Shown in pieces: positions 24,874-32,538 of a stretch of 64,000 nt of DNA. Below the pieces are notes generated by a model that saw only the letters and a list, made by a program, of their open reading frames with translations, ran no database searches and had not been told where the DNA came from. A program made the translations under genes and the position numbers. The DNA is from an uncultured bacterium (lineage in GTDB: Bacteria; Hydrogenedentota; Hydrogenedentia; Hydrogenedentales; CAILVY01), in NCBI GenBank assembly GCA_937951485.1, contig CALEDJ010000034.1, forward strand, positions 1-64,000, in the 5' to 3' direction. Each line of letters opens with the position of its first letter. Position 1 is the stretch's first letter.

Positions 24874-27078
24874 ATGATTATTGAAAAAAGCGGCGTGCGG
24901 ATGACGATTTTTCTGGCATGTATTCTGGCGGGGGTCGCAGGAACGGCTGTGCCTGAAACCATTTACCGTTTCAGCCCGGCGACCGGGGCGATTCCCGTGA
25001 CATCAGAAAAAGTGCTGCCGCCCGGCGCACCGGATGATGTGGTCACCCACAACGGATTGACAGTCAATATTTTCTATATGGATATCCGGAACGATACCAA
25101 TATTGGTTTTGACAATGATGCGCCGACAGGACCGGCGGCCCAGGCGCGGTTGAGAGATGTGCTGATATACATCGCCAACACCTTCAATACGACCGGCACC
25201 CTGGATTTCCTGGTGCAGGCCTCGGAAAGCGATGGGACCGGTGCTTTGGCCAGTGCCGGAACCCTCTACAGCACAGCACCGGGTTGGCAAACCGGAGCCG
25301 CGTTGCATCGCCTGACTCATGGCGTCAAGCCTTTCGGACCGAATTATGAAGAAATGTATATGACGGTGGACTTCGGCTGGCCCTGGAACTTTACAACAAA
25401 CCCTCCGGGGATAACGCAGGTGGATTTCATGACCGTGCTGCTGCATGAAGCCACCCACGGACTCGGGTTTGTTTCTTTGAGCAATTCCACCGGAGGCAGC
25501 CAGATCGCGGCCAACGTCTATTCAGTATTTGACCAGTTTATTGTGCGTCGTGCGACCATGACGCCTTTGTTCAGCGGCAACCCGCCCAGTTTCGTGGGAA
25601 ATATCGCAGACCTCACCAGCAACGACCTGGCATGGTCCGGGCCGTCGGCATTCGCGCGCTACGGGCAGGGCGTGGCACCCGGAATCTATGCGCCCTCTCC
25701 CTGGGCGCCGGGCAGTAGTCTCAGTCATTGGGACACCGGAAACATTGTTGGCGGCGCGGTCATGGAACATGCCATCTCATTCGGCGCAATGCGGCGGCAA
25801 TGGGCGCCGGTGGACCTGGGTGGAATGATAGATTTTGGTCATGCCTGGCTCGCCGGCGAGGGCGAGGGCGAAGGCGAGGGTGAAGGGGAAGGAGAAGGAG
25901 AAGGAGAAGGAGAAGGCGAGGGTGAACGTGAATGCGTTGAATACGTCAGCACGAATGTGCCGCGGGTCATTGACTACTTGCTTGACCCTGTTACCGAATC
26001 CACGTTGAATGTGCCGGACGCGTTTTCCGTGGCCGATCTCAACGTCAAAATCAACATCAGTTATCCCATCGTGAACGACCTGACGGTAAATCTGCGCTCC
26101 CCCGTCGGCACGGAAATCACCCTTTTCTCGAACATCCCGCGACCGGGCGGAAATTTCTCCGAGACGATTCTGGATGACCAGGCGGAACTTTCCATCACAT
26201 CCGGCAATGCCCCATTTACAGGCTGCTTCCGTCCGCAGTCAAATCTTTCGGCGTTCAGCGGGATCAATGCCCAGGGCACCTGGCGCCTGCGCATCCAGAC
26301 GAATGATTTCTTCACGACCGGAACCCTGACGGGCTGGAGTCTGTATTTTGATTGTGAATGCCCGCTCGCTGGTGAAGGGGAAGGCGAAGGCGAGGGGGAA
26401 GGCGAAGGCGAGGGGGAAGGCGAAGGCGAGGGGGAAGAATGGTGCAGCCTGGCCTTCTGCCCGAATTTCGATGCCGAAGGCGCGGCATTCTATGAACTGC
26501 TCTCCATCGTCTTCGGTTTGCCACTGAATTGGGCAACCAGCGATGTGGACGGCATCGGTATTCCGGACAGTTGGGAAGTGGCAGTGCTGGAGCAGGTCAT
26601 ATGTCGCGGCGGGCACGCGCTCCGCAACCATGCGACCTGTGTGTTTCTGGAGAATCTGGAGACACTGCGGATGGAACCGGTCTATACACTGCAAGGGCTA
26701 TCCGTTTACGAAAACGTGATTGCCGGGCTGTTGTCCCTGGGTTCGGAAATGCAGAGCGCTATCACGACCCCGGCATTGGGGTTGACCAACACGTATAGAA
26801 CCATCGAATGGCCCTGGAAAACGGCGAATGAACCCTTCTCGCCGTTTGGGGACCCGGACGCGGATGGTCTGACCAACCTCGAGGAGTTCAACAACGTTCT
26901 GGCAGCCGGTACTGGTCGCACGCTCTACGTTATCGCGGTGCTCAGCCCATTGCTGGATGGTACGGAACCGGCGGGGGCGCTTCCCGTGGGCGGCGTGGGC
27001 GGTTTGGCCGTGTTGCTTGGCGCGCTGGCCGGCGCGGGTGGCGCGTGGACCCTCCACCGTAAACGCCGCAGGCAGTAA
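24874..27078 (+). CDS. Secreted zinc metalloprotease with P-domain, two Gly-Glu linkers and sorting tail
   Basis: A 734-residue exported protein. Signal peptide (IFLACILAGVAGTAVP). The protease-like domain spans residues ~50-325, with LLHEATHGLGF (~residue 190), the HExxHxxGF zinc motif, and GGAVMEHAIS as a possible Met-turn. Linker 1 covers ~327-351. A proprotein-convertase P-domain covers ~352-498 (NDLTVNLRSPVGTEITLF, GTWRLRIQTNDFFTTGTLTG). Linker 2 covers ~499-522. The C-terminal module ~523-734 is shared with the lectin-domain protein (DGIGIPDSWEVAVLEQVICR, DADGLTNLEEFNNV) and ends LPVGG-hydrophobic-HRKRRRQ. ATG at 24874 is preferred over 24862, which abuts the GAGGAG. Confidence 0.87.
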   Translation: MIIEKSGVRMTIFLACILAGVAGTAVPETIYRFSPATGAIPVTSEKVLPPGAPDDVVTHNGLTVNIFYMDIRNDTNIGFDNDAPTGPAAQARLRDVLIYIANTFNTTGTLDFLVQASESDGTGALASAGTLYSTAPGWQTGAALHRLTHGVKPFGPNYEEMYMTVDFGWPWNFTTNPPGITQVDFMTVLLHEATHGLGFVSLSNSTGGSQIAANVYSVFDQFIVRRATMTPLFSGNPPSFVGNIADLTSNDLAWSGPSAFARYGQGVAPGIYAPSPWAPGSSLSHWDTGNIVGGAVMEHAISFGAMRRQWAPVDLGGMIDFGHAWLAGEGEGEGEGEGEGEGEGEGEGEGERECVEYVSTNVPRVIDYLLDPVTESTLNVPDAFSVADLNVKINISYPIVNDLTVNLRSPVGTEITLFSNIPRPGGNFSETILDDQAELSITSGNAPFTGCFRPQSNLSAFSGINAQGTWRLRIQTNDFFTTGTLTGWSLYFDCECPLAGEGEGEGEGEGEGEGEGEGEGEEWCSLAFCPNFDAEGAAFYELLSIVFGLPLNWATSDVDGIGIPDSWEVAVLEQVICRGGHALRNHATCVFLENLETLRMEPVYTLQGLSVYENVIAGLLSLGSEMQSAITTPALGLTNTYRTIEWPWKTANEPFSPFGDPDADGLTNLEEFNNVLAAGTGRTLYVIAVLSPLLDGTEPAGALPVGGVGGLAVLLGALAGAGGAWTLHRKRRRQ
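25855..25926 (+). repeat. Gly-Glu linker repeat 1 of the metalloprotease
   Basis: Hexanucleotide repeats encode ~24 alternating Gly-Glu residues between protease and P-domain. Confidence 0.9.
26371..26438 (+). repeat. Gly-Glu linker repeat 2 of the metalloprotease
   Basis: Hexanucleotide repeats encode ~22 alternating Gly-Glu residues between the P-domain and the shared C-terminal module. Confidence 0.9.
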
Positions 27079-27095
27079 CCCGGGGCGTGATACGA

Positions 27096-27139
27096 GCATC
27101 CTGCCCGTGGGGCTTTTTCATGGGCGAGATGCCCATGCT
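27096..27139. repeat. Dispersed intergenic repeat, second copy, with hairpin
   Basis: GCATCCTGCCCGTGG and CATGGGCGAGATGCCCATGC match the element at 5243-5303. The second part forms a 7-bp hairpin (CATGGGC/GCCCATG). It lies in the gap between two convergent genes and may also help end transcription. Confidence 0.7.
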
Positions 27140-27166
27140 ACGGGGCGTGGCACGGGACGACTACTG

Positions 27167-28465
27167 TCATAATTGGACTTCATCACGGCCGAGAGTGAGG
27201 CCATGCGCTATCAGCGGGTCTTCCGTGAGGCCGTTCCGCGCCATTTTTTCCGCGATCCAGGACTCAAGTTTATGCTCCAAATGCTGCGCGGTTTCGGGGT
27301 CTTGCGAGATGATGTTTCGGAGTTCCTGGGGATCCGCGCGCAAATCATACAATTCCTTCAGCGGCGTGCCGTAGAAGTCCGGCTTGCGGGCGCTGATGAA
27401 TTTGTGGCTCTCGGTGCGGATGGCCCACTTCATCTGCCAGGTGCATTCCTGACACACCACAAACTCGCGGACAGGGTCTGTTCTGGTTCCTTCCAGCCAG
27501 GGTGTCAGGCATATACCTTCCATCGTTTCGGGGATGGCGATGCCGCAAAGGTCCAGCAGCGTGGGGGCAATGTCCACATGCGCCGTCATGGAACGGATGC
27601 GCCGCGGGGCAAGTTCCGGATGCTGTAGAATAAACGGGACATGCAGATTCCCGTCATAGAGGCCGTGATGATCAAAAAAGATGCCGTGCCGATACATCAA
27701 TTCACCGTGATCGCCGATGATTAGAATAATCGTTTTCTCTTTCAGTCCCAGTCTTTCCACCTGCTGGATCAGACGTCCGATGCCCTCATCACAATATCGG
27801 ATTTCACCATCATAGAGCGCCACGATGTATTCCGGATCGGTGATGTTCGGGCCGAGTTGATTGAACCATGTCTCCCGCCAGGCGCGTCCCAGTTTGTGAC
27901 GTTCCATGCCTTCGAGACCGTGGTGCGCGGGGTCATTCGGGTCGCCCTTGTAAAACAACGTGCGGTAGGCGCGCGGCGGCAGATAGGGCGTATGCGGGTC
28001 CCAGTAGTGGATAAACAGAAAAAAGCGTTCATTCCGATGATGTTCGAGCCACGGCAGCGCGCGGCGGTTGATCTCCCGGTTGTCCGCGTTCACATGCAGC
28101 GCGCGGCGCTTGGTCGGGTCAATGTAGAACTCATAGCCCCGGTGAAAATCCAGCCGCCACTGACTCAGGTTGTCCACCGCGCAGGTGGTATAACCATGGG
28201 CATGCAGAATGGACGGCAGCCACGGCGCGTCGCGCGGAATCTCCCGCGATCCGCCATGCGCCACAATGCCGTGCGTAATGCTGAACTGCCCCGTGTTGAT
28301 GGTCGTGAACGCCGGATGTGTCGGTATCGCCGGCGACATATGCCAGTCGCCCACCACCGACGTCTCGGCCAGGGCGTCCATGTGGGGCGACGTGGGACGC
28401 GCATAGCCGTAGCACCCCAGATGGTCCGCCCGCAATGTGTCTACTGCGACCAGGATAATGTTCAT
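27167..28465 (-). CDS. Sulfatase-fold (alkaline phosphatase superfamily) enzyme, Thr at nucleophile position
   Basis: A 432-residue protein starting at 28465, where GGAG precedes the ATG. Metal-binding VAVDTLRADHLG (Asp 9 and 14) and IIGDHGE are present. The protein has the usual sulfatase order, with FIHYWDPHTPYLPP and HVDIAPTLLDLCGI. The site that aligns with the formylglycine motif C/S-x-P-x-R reads T-H-P-A-F (Thr49), before TTINTG. This suggests a Thr nucleophile, as in phosphodiesterases and phosphotransferases of the superfamily, not a modified-Cys sulfatase. No signal peptide is seen, so it is probably cytoplasmic. Confidence 0.85.
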   Translation of the reverse strand: MNIILVAVDTLRADHLGCYGYARPTSPHMDALAETSVVGDWHMSPAIPTHPAFTTINTGQFSITHGIVAHGGSREIPRDAPWLPSILHAHGYTTCAVDNLSQWRLDFHRGYEFYIDPTKRRALHVNADNREINRRALPWLEHHRNERFFLFIHYWDPHTPYLPPRAYRTLFYKGDPNDPAHHGLEGMERHKLGRAWRETWFNQLGPNITDPEYIVALYDGEIRYCDEGIGRLIQQVERLGLKEKTIILIIGDHGELMYRHGIFFDHHGLYDGNLHVPFILQHPELAPRRIRSMTAHVDIAPTLLDLCGIAIPETMEGICLTPWLEGTRTDPVREFVVCQECTWQMKWAIRTESHKFISARKPDFYGTPLKELYDLRADPQELRNIISQDPETAQHLEHKLESWIAEKMARNGLTEDPLIAHGLTLGRDEVQL

Positions 28466-29193
28466 GGCACCACCGATTTCTCCGGCATCCCCCCCGCTGC
28501 GCTGACCCTGTGAAAAACGCCACATGGTATAGCATTTTTCCGGCAAGATTCATGTTTCCTGCTCAAACGCGGGTCTGCCCCAGCGCGGACAAAGGGTGAT
28601 GAACCGCAAAAATTGACCAAAAGATTCGAGACAAACTCACCGTCCAGCCCCTTATTCCCCAGCGGCGCCGCTTGGAAGGCGCGCCCCAATCGCCCCACCC
28701 CCCACTATCCGGACTACATGGATACGACCTTACATACGGGAAAAAGTCTGGTACTGCGCCGATGCCGCGACGATGCACAAATCCGGTCATATCCGCGACG
28801 CGACAGAAGATCACCGCTGACAGCCGACGAGGGGCCAGCCTTCGGCAACCCTGCACCCCGGTCTGCACTTTGACCGGCGGTCTGCACTTTGCCCGGCGCG
28901 AGAAGCGGGTGGGCCGGTGTATCAAAATGCCTATCAGGGCGCTGGCTTTGACCGGCGCCTGAAAGGGGGTGGGCAGCACCGGTTGTATCGTTGAGGATAC
29001 GACGATCTACCTATCGTTAGATAAATTCTGATGCTCAAAAGCGAATTCTATTCGTAAACAGTGTTGTTAAAAAAATATCGCGAACTGCTTAAATCTGGAT
29101 ATATTGGCATATAAGCACGTGCTCACAATGCCGCTTTTTACAAGGATAAAACGTATTTATTGATTTATTGATAAAAAGATGTCAAAAAGAGAC
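28466..29193. other. Gap before the hydrogenase operon
   Basis: The left part (28560-28990) is GC-rich with a near-repeat CTGCACTTTGACCGGCG / CTGCACTTTGCCCGGCG (from 28862 and 28880). The right part (29000-29193) is strongly AT-rich, unlike surrounding genes. Open frames here lack ribosome sites and family features, so none is called. Confidence 0.6.
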
Positions 29194-29222
29194 TTGACAT
29201 ATTCAATAAAAAATGGTATGGT
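29194..29222 (+). promoter_or_regulatory. Promoter of the rex-hyd operon
   Basis: TTGACA at 29194-29199 (perfect), 17-base spacer, TATGGT at 29217-29222 (4 of 6). It lies in the AT-rich end of the gap, 48 bases before rex. Confidence 0.75.
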
Positions 29223-29223
29223 C

Positions 29224-29241
29224 TTGTTACGAAATTAACAG
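29224..29241 (+). promoter_or_regulatory. Rex operator
   Basis: TTGTTA-CGAAAT-TAACAG fits the Rex consensus (TTGTTA, six bases, TAACAA) with one mismatch. It starts one base after the -10, covering the expected transcription start, so Rex binding should block initiation and be relieved when NADH is high. Confidence 0.8.
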
Positions 29242-29270
29242 CGTTTGTCAAGTAACAACAAGAAGGCGTT

Positions 29271-29969
29271 ATGATGGTCTCCAGTAACCCAGCCGGAAAA
29301 CGTTGCGTGAATCCACCTTCTGAGAGGACCGTGGAGCGGCTCAGCCGGTATCGGTATCTGCTTCATGAACTGAAGGTGGAGGGGGTGGGCTATGTCTTTT
29401 CCCATGCATTGGCGGAGATGGCGGCGGTCAGTGCGGCGCAGGTGCGCCAGGACATGATGGCGGTTGGGTATTCAGGCACGCCGGTGCAGGGCTATGAAGT
29501 GGAAAAACTGCTGGCGGCGTTGGAGGAGTTTCTGGAGGTGCCGGAGGGGAAGGATGTGGCGCTGGTGGGCGTGGGCAATCTGGGCTTGACGATTCTGAAA
29601 AGCCTTGTGGAATATCCAACACCGCTGCGTTTGTCGGTCGCTTTTGACGTGGACTGGCGTCTGGTGAATCGTCAGGTGCAGGGCTGTTGGTGCTATCCGG
29701 TGGAACAGTTGGTGGCGGTAGTGCGGGAGCGGCAGATTCCGATAGGGATCGTCGCGGTGCCGCCGAAGGCGGCGCAGGAGGTGGCGGACCTGCTTTGTGA
29801 AGGCGGCGTCAGCGGCATCTTGAACTGTGCGCCATTGCGGTTGCGGGTTCCTGAGCATGTGTATGTGAGCAACCTGAACATCATGGTTGCTTTGGAAAAG
29901 GTGTCCTATTTTGCGCATCGCAACCGGGCGCGGATGGAGTGTCCGGCCAGGGAGAGGATGAAGGCATGA
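29271..29969 (+). CDS. rex: Redox-sensing transcriptional repressor Rex
   Basis: A 232-residue Rex. The winged-helix N-terminus runs from SERTVERLSRYRYLLHELK through AAVSAAQVRQDMMAVGYSGT. The Rossmann NAD(H) domain carries VALVGVGNLGLTIL (residues ~95-108). GILNCAPLRLRVPEHVYVSN is typical of the C-terminus. Rex reads the NADH/NAD+ ratio. It is the first gene of the hydrogenase operon behind a Rex-box promoter, so it likely represses itself and hydCBA. The stop overlaps the start of hydC (ATGA). An ATG at 29274 is an alternative start. Confidence 0.95.
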   Translation: MMVSSNPAGKRCVNPPSERTVERLSRYRYLLHELKVEGVGYVFSHALAEMAAVSAAQVRQDMMAVGYSGTPVQGYEVEKLLAALEEFLEVPEGKDVALVGVGNLGLTILKSLVEYPTPLRLSVAFDVDWRLVNRQVQGCWCYPVEQLVAVVRERQIPIGIVAVPPKAAQEVADLLCEGGVSGILNCAPLRLRVPEHVYVSNLNIMVALEKVSYFAHRNRARMECPARERMKA

Positions 29970-30454
29970 CGACAGAAACGTTGGAGAAGCCCGACATCAA
30001 CGCGATTCTGGAGCGGCATCCGGACGCGGGGCGGGATGCGTTGATCCCGTTGTTGCAGGAGGTTCAGGAGGCATTCGGTTTCTTGTCGCGTGAGTCCGTG
30101 GTGGCCATTGGGCGTCACCTGGGATTGCCCGCCAGCAAGATCTACGGGGTGGCGACCTTCTACAACCAGTTTCGCTTTCAGCCATTGGGCAGGTATCACG
30201 TGCAGGTATGCCGTGGCACGGCGTGCCATGTGAAGGGGTCGTTCAATGTATTGACGGCGTTGAAACAGGCGCTGAAGGTGGAGGCGGGACAGACGACGCG
30301 GGATGGTCTATTCAGCCTGGAAGTGGTCGCGTGCCTGGGCGCATGCGGGCTGGCGCCGGTCATCACGGTGAATGGCGAGTTCTTTGCGGGGGTGACGCCA
30401 GCCAAGGTGGACAAGATCATCAGGGATTTCCGAAAAGAGGCAGAAGCATCATGA
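29966..30454 (+). CDS. hydC: [FeFe] hydrogenase subunit HydC (NuoE-like, 2Fe-2S)
   Basis: A 162-residue NuoE-family protein. The N-terminal helical bundle includes ALIPLLQEVQEAFGFLS and LGLPASKIYGVATFYNQF. The thioredoxin-like 2Fe-2S site has Cys pairs in VCRGTACHVKG and ACLGACGLAP. In trimeric bifurcating hydrogenases this subunit sits between HydB and the NAD site. The start at 29966 overlaps the rex stop and its own stop overlaps the hydB start, both ATGA, so translation is coupled. Confidence 0.93.
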   Translation: MTTETLEKPDINAILERHPDAGRDALIPLLQEVQEAFGFLSRESVVAIGRHLGLPASKIYGVATFYNQFRFQPLGRYHVQVCRGTACHVKGSFNVLTALKQALKVEAGQTTRDGLFSLEVVACLGACGLAPVITVNGEFFAGVTPAKVDKIIRDFRKEAEAS

Positions 30455-32493
30455 GCAATACAAACAAGATCGGACAGAAAGACGCGGGCGCGCACGGCGC
30501 GGATGCGGAATGCGCGGCGCTGGTGGCGGCGATCAAAGACGCAGCGGCGGGGAAACTGGACGCGGCGACAGCGGCGCGCCTTGCGGCGCTGCGCCGTGAA
30601 GACGTGTCGCGGCCTGTGATATTCGTCGGGGCGGGCACTTGCGGTCTCGGGGCGGGAGCACGCAAAACCCTCGATGCCATCAAGGCGTATCTGGCGGAGA
30701 AAAATATCGGTGCGGACGTGGTTGAGGTGGGTTGCATCGGCATCTGCTCGGCGGAGCCGCTTGTGGATGTGCAGTTGCCGGGGCGGACGCGGGTGTCTTT
30801 TGAGCATCTGAGCGCGGACAAGGTGGGCGCCTTGCTGGACGCCATGCTGGGGGGCGTGATGCCGACGGGGATGGCGCTGGGACAGTTCCGCTCCGAAAAA
30901 CTGACGCCATGGCCCGATGTGACGTATCTGGACGAACACCCGTTCTTTGCGCCGCAGACCCGCTGGGTATTATCGCAGTGCGGGGAAATGGATCCGCTGA
31001 GCCTCAGCGAATACATCGCGCACGGCGGCTACCAGGCAATGGCGAAGGCGCTGACGCAAATGACGCCGGAGGACGTCTGCGATGCCATCGAGAAAAGCGG
31101 CCTTCGCGGGCGCGGCGGCGGCGGCTTCCCGACGGGGCGCAAGTGGAAGTTCGCCCGCGCCACAAAGGGCGACAAGAAATATCTGATATGCAACGCGGAC
31201 GAGGGCGACCCCGGGGCGTTCATGGACCGCGCCGTGATCGAAAGCGCGCCGTACCGACTGCTGGAAGGCATGGCGATTGCCGCGTATGCCATCGGCGCGA
31301 AAAAAGCCTACATATACATTCGCGCGGAATATCCGCTGGCGATCAAACGCCTGGAAGCGACCATTGCCGAAGCCAAAAAACACGGGTTGCTCGGGGATTC
31401 CATCCTCGGCACCGATTTCGGCCTGGATCTTGTAATCAAGATGGGCGCCGGCGCGTTTGTCTGCGGTGAAGAAACCGCTTTGATCCACAGCGTAGAGGGA
31501 AAGCGGGGCATGCCGCGCCCGCGCCCGCCGTTCCCGGCGGTGCAGGGACTATTCGGCAAGCCGACCATCATCAACAACGTGGAAACGCTGGCGAACGTGC
31601 CGCCGATCCTGGCTGCGGGGGCGGAAGCCTATGCGGCGCTTGGCACTCAGGGGAGCAAAGGCACAAAAGTATTTGCTCTCTCCGGCAAGGTGGCGCGCAC
31701 CGGCCTGGTCGAGGTGGCGATGGGCACATCGGTGCGCAAGATTATCTATGATATCGGCGGGGGCATCCCGGATGACAAAGAATTCAAAGCGGTGCAGATG
31801 GGCGGCCCTTCCGGCGGCTGCATCCCCAAGCAGCATCTTGACATCGAGGTGGATTACGAGTCCTTGAAGTCCGTCGGGGCGATCATGGGGTCCGGCGGGA
31901 TGGTCGTCATGGACGAAGACAATTGCATGGTGGATGTGGCGAAATTTTTCATGGACTTCATCCAGCGTGAAAGTTGCGGGAAGTGTATCCCCTGCCGCGA
32001 AGGGACCCGCCGCATGCTGGAGATCCTGCAGCGGGCGACGCGCGGACAACGCAGTGAAAGCGGGGTGGATGCGCTGCGACGCTTTGAAGGCATGATTTAC
32101 CTCGAACGGCTGGCCAACGTGATCAAGGACACCAGCCTGTGCGGTCTGGGCCAGACGGCCCCCAACCCGATCCTGAGCACGCTGCGGTGGTTCCGGGACG
32201 AATATGAGGCGCATATCTACGAACGGCGCTGTCCCGCCGGCGTGTGCCAGGAACTTCGTCTCTTTCGTATCGATCAGGAGTTCTGCAAGGGCTGCATGCT
32301 GTGCCTCAAACGCTGCCCCAGCGGCGCCGTAATCGGAGAAGCGAAAAAGGCGCATTACATCCTCGCCGACAAGTGCATCGGTTGTGGCGCCTGCGCCGAC
32401 GTATGCCGTTCGGATGCCGTGCGGATCATGTCCTGGGAAGAACTGGATGAAATGGAAGCGGCCGGTGATTTGGCTGCCGAACCGTTGGCCTGA
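30451..32493 (+). CDS. hydB: [FeFe] hydrogenase subunit HydB (NuoF-like, FMN/NAD, Fe-S)
   Basis: A 680-residue protein. It has an N-terminal thioredoxin-like 2Fe-2S domain (GAGTCGLGAGARK ~ residue 60, VGCIGICSAEP ~ 90). The NuoF core has the FMN/NAD loop GRGGGGFPTGRKWKF (~220) and FVCGEETALIHSVEGKRGMP. The SLBB region is followed by the 4Fe-4S site ESCGKCIPCREGTRRM (~506). A C-terminal two-cluster ferredoxin follows (CKGCMLCLKRCP ~611, CIGCGACADVC ~641). It is expected to oxidise or reduce NAD(H) and, with HydA, couple ferredoxin and NADH to H2. Overlaps hydC by four bases. Confidence 0.95.
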   Translation: MSNTNKIGQKDAGAHGADAECAALVAAIKDAAAGKLDAATAARLAALRREDVSRPVIFVGAGTCGLGAGARKTLDAIKAYLAEKNIGADVVEVGCIGICSAEPLVDVQLPGRTRVSFEHLSADKVGALLDAMLGGVMPTGMALGQFRSEKLTPWPDVTYLDEHPFFAPQTRWVLSQCGEMDPLSLSEYIAHGGYQAMAKALTQMTPEDVCDAIEKSGLRGRGGGGFPTGRKWKFARATKGDKKYLICNADEGDPGAFMDRAVIESAPYRLLEGMAIAAYAIGAKKAYIYIRAEYPLAIKRLEATIAEAKKHGLLGDSILGTDFGLDLVIKMGAGAFVCGEETALIHSVEGKRGMPRPRPPFPAVQGLFGKPTIINNVETLANVPPILAAGAEAYAALGTQGSKGTKVFALSGKVARTGLVEVAMGTSVRKIIYDIGGGIPDDKEFKAVQMGGPSGGCIPKQHLDIEVDYESLKSVGAIMGSGGMVVMDEDNCMVDVAKFFMDFIQRESCGKCIPCREGTRRMLEILQRATRGQRSESGVDALRRFEGMIYLERLANVIKDTSLCGLGQTAPNPILSTLRWFRDEYEAHIYERRCPAGVCQELRLFRIDQEFCKGCMLCLKRCPSGAVIGEAKKAHYILADKCIGCGACADVCRSDAVRIMSWEELDEMEAAGDLAAEPLA

Positions 32494-32538
32494 GTCCGCC
32501 CCGAGGCGGAGAAAGACCCAGCAAGGAGCAAGACGAAC

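Noticed and set aside
28563-28979. Open frames in the gap before rex
   Set aside because: No ribosome sites or recognisable motifs, and they overlap on both strands.
30208-30450. N-terminal extension of hydB
   Set aside because: It covers hydC in another frame. The ATG at 30451 overlaps the hydC stop, and the family N-terminus begins there.
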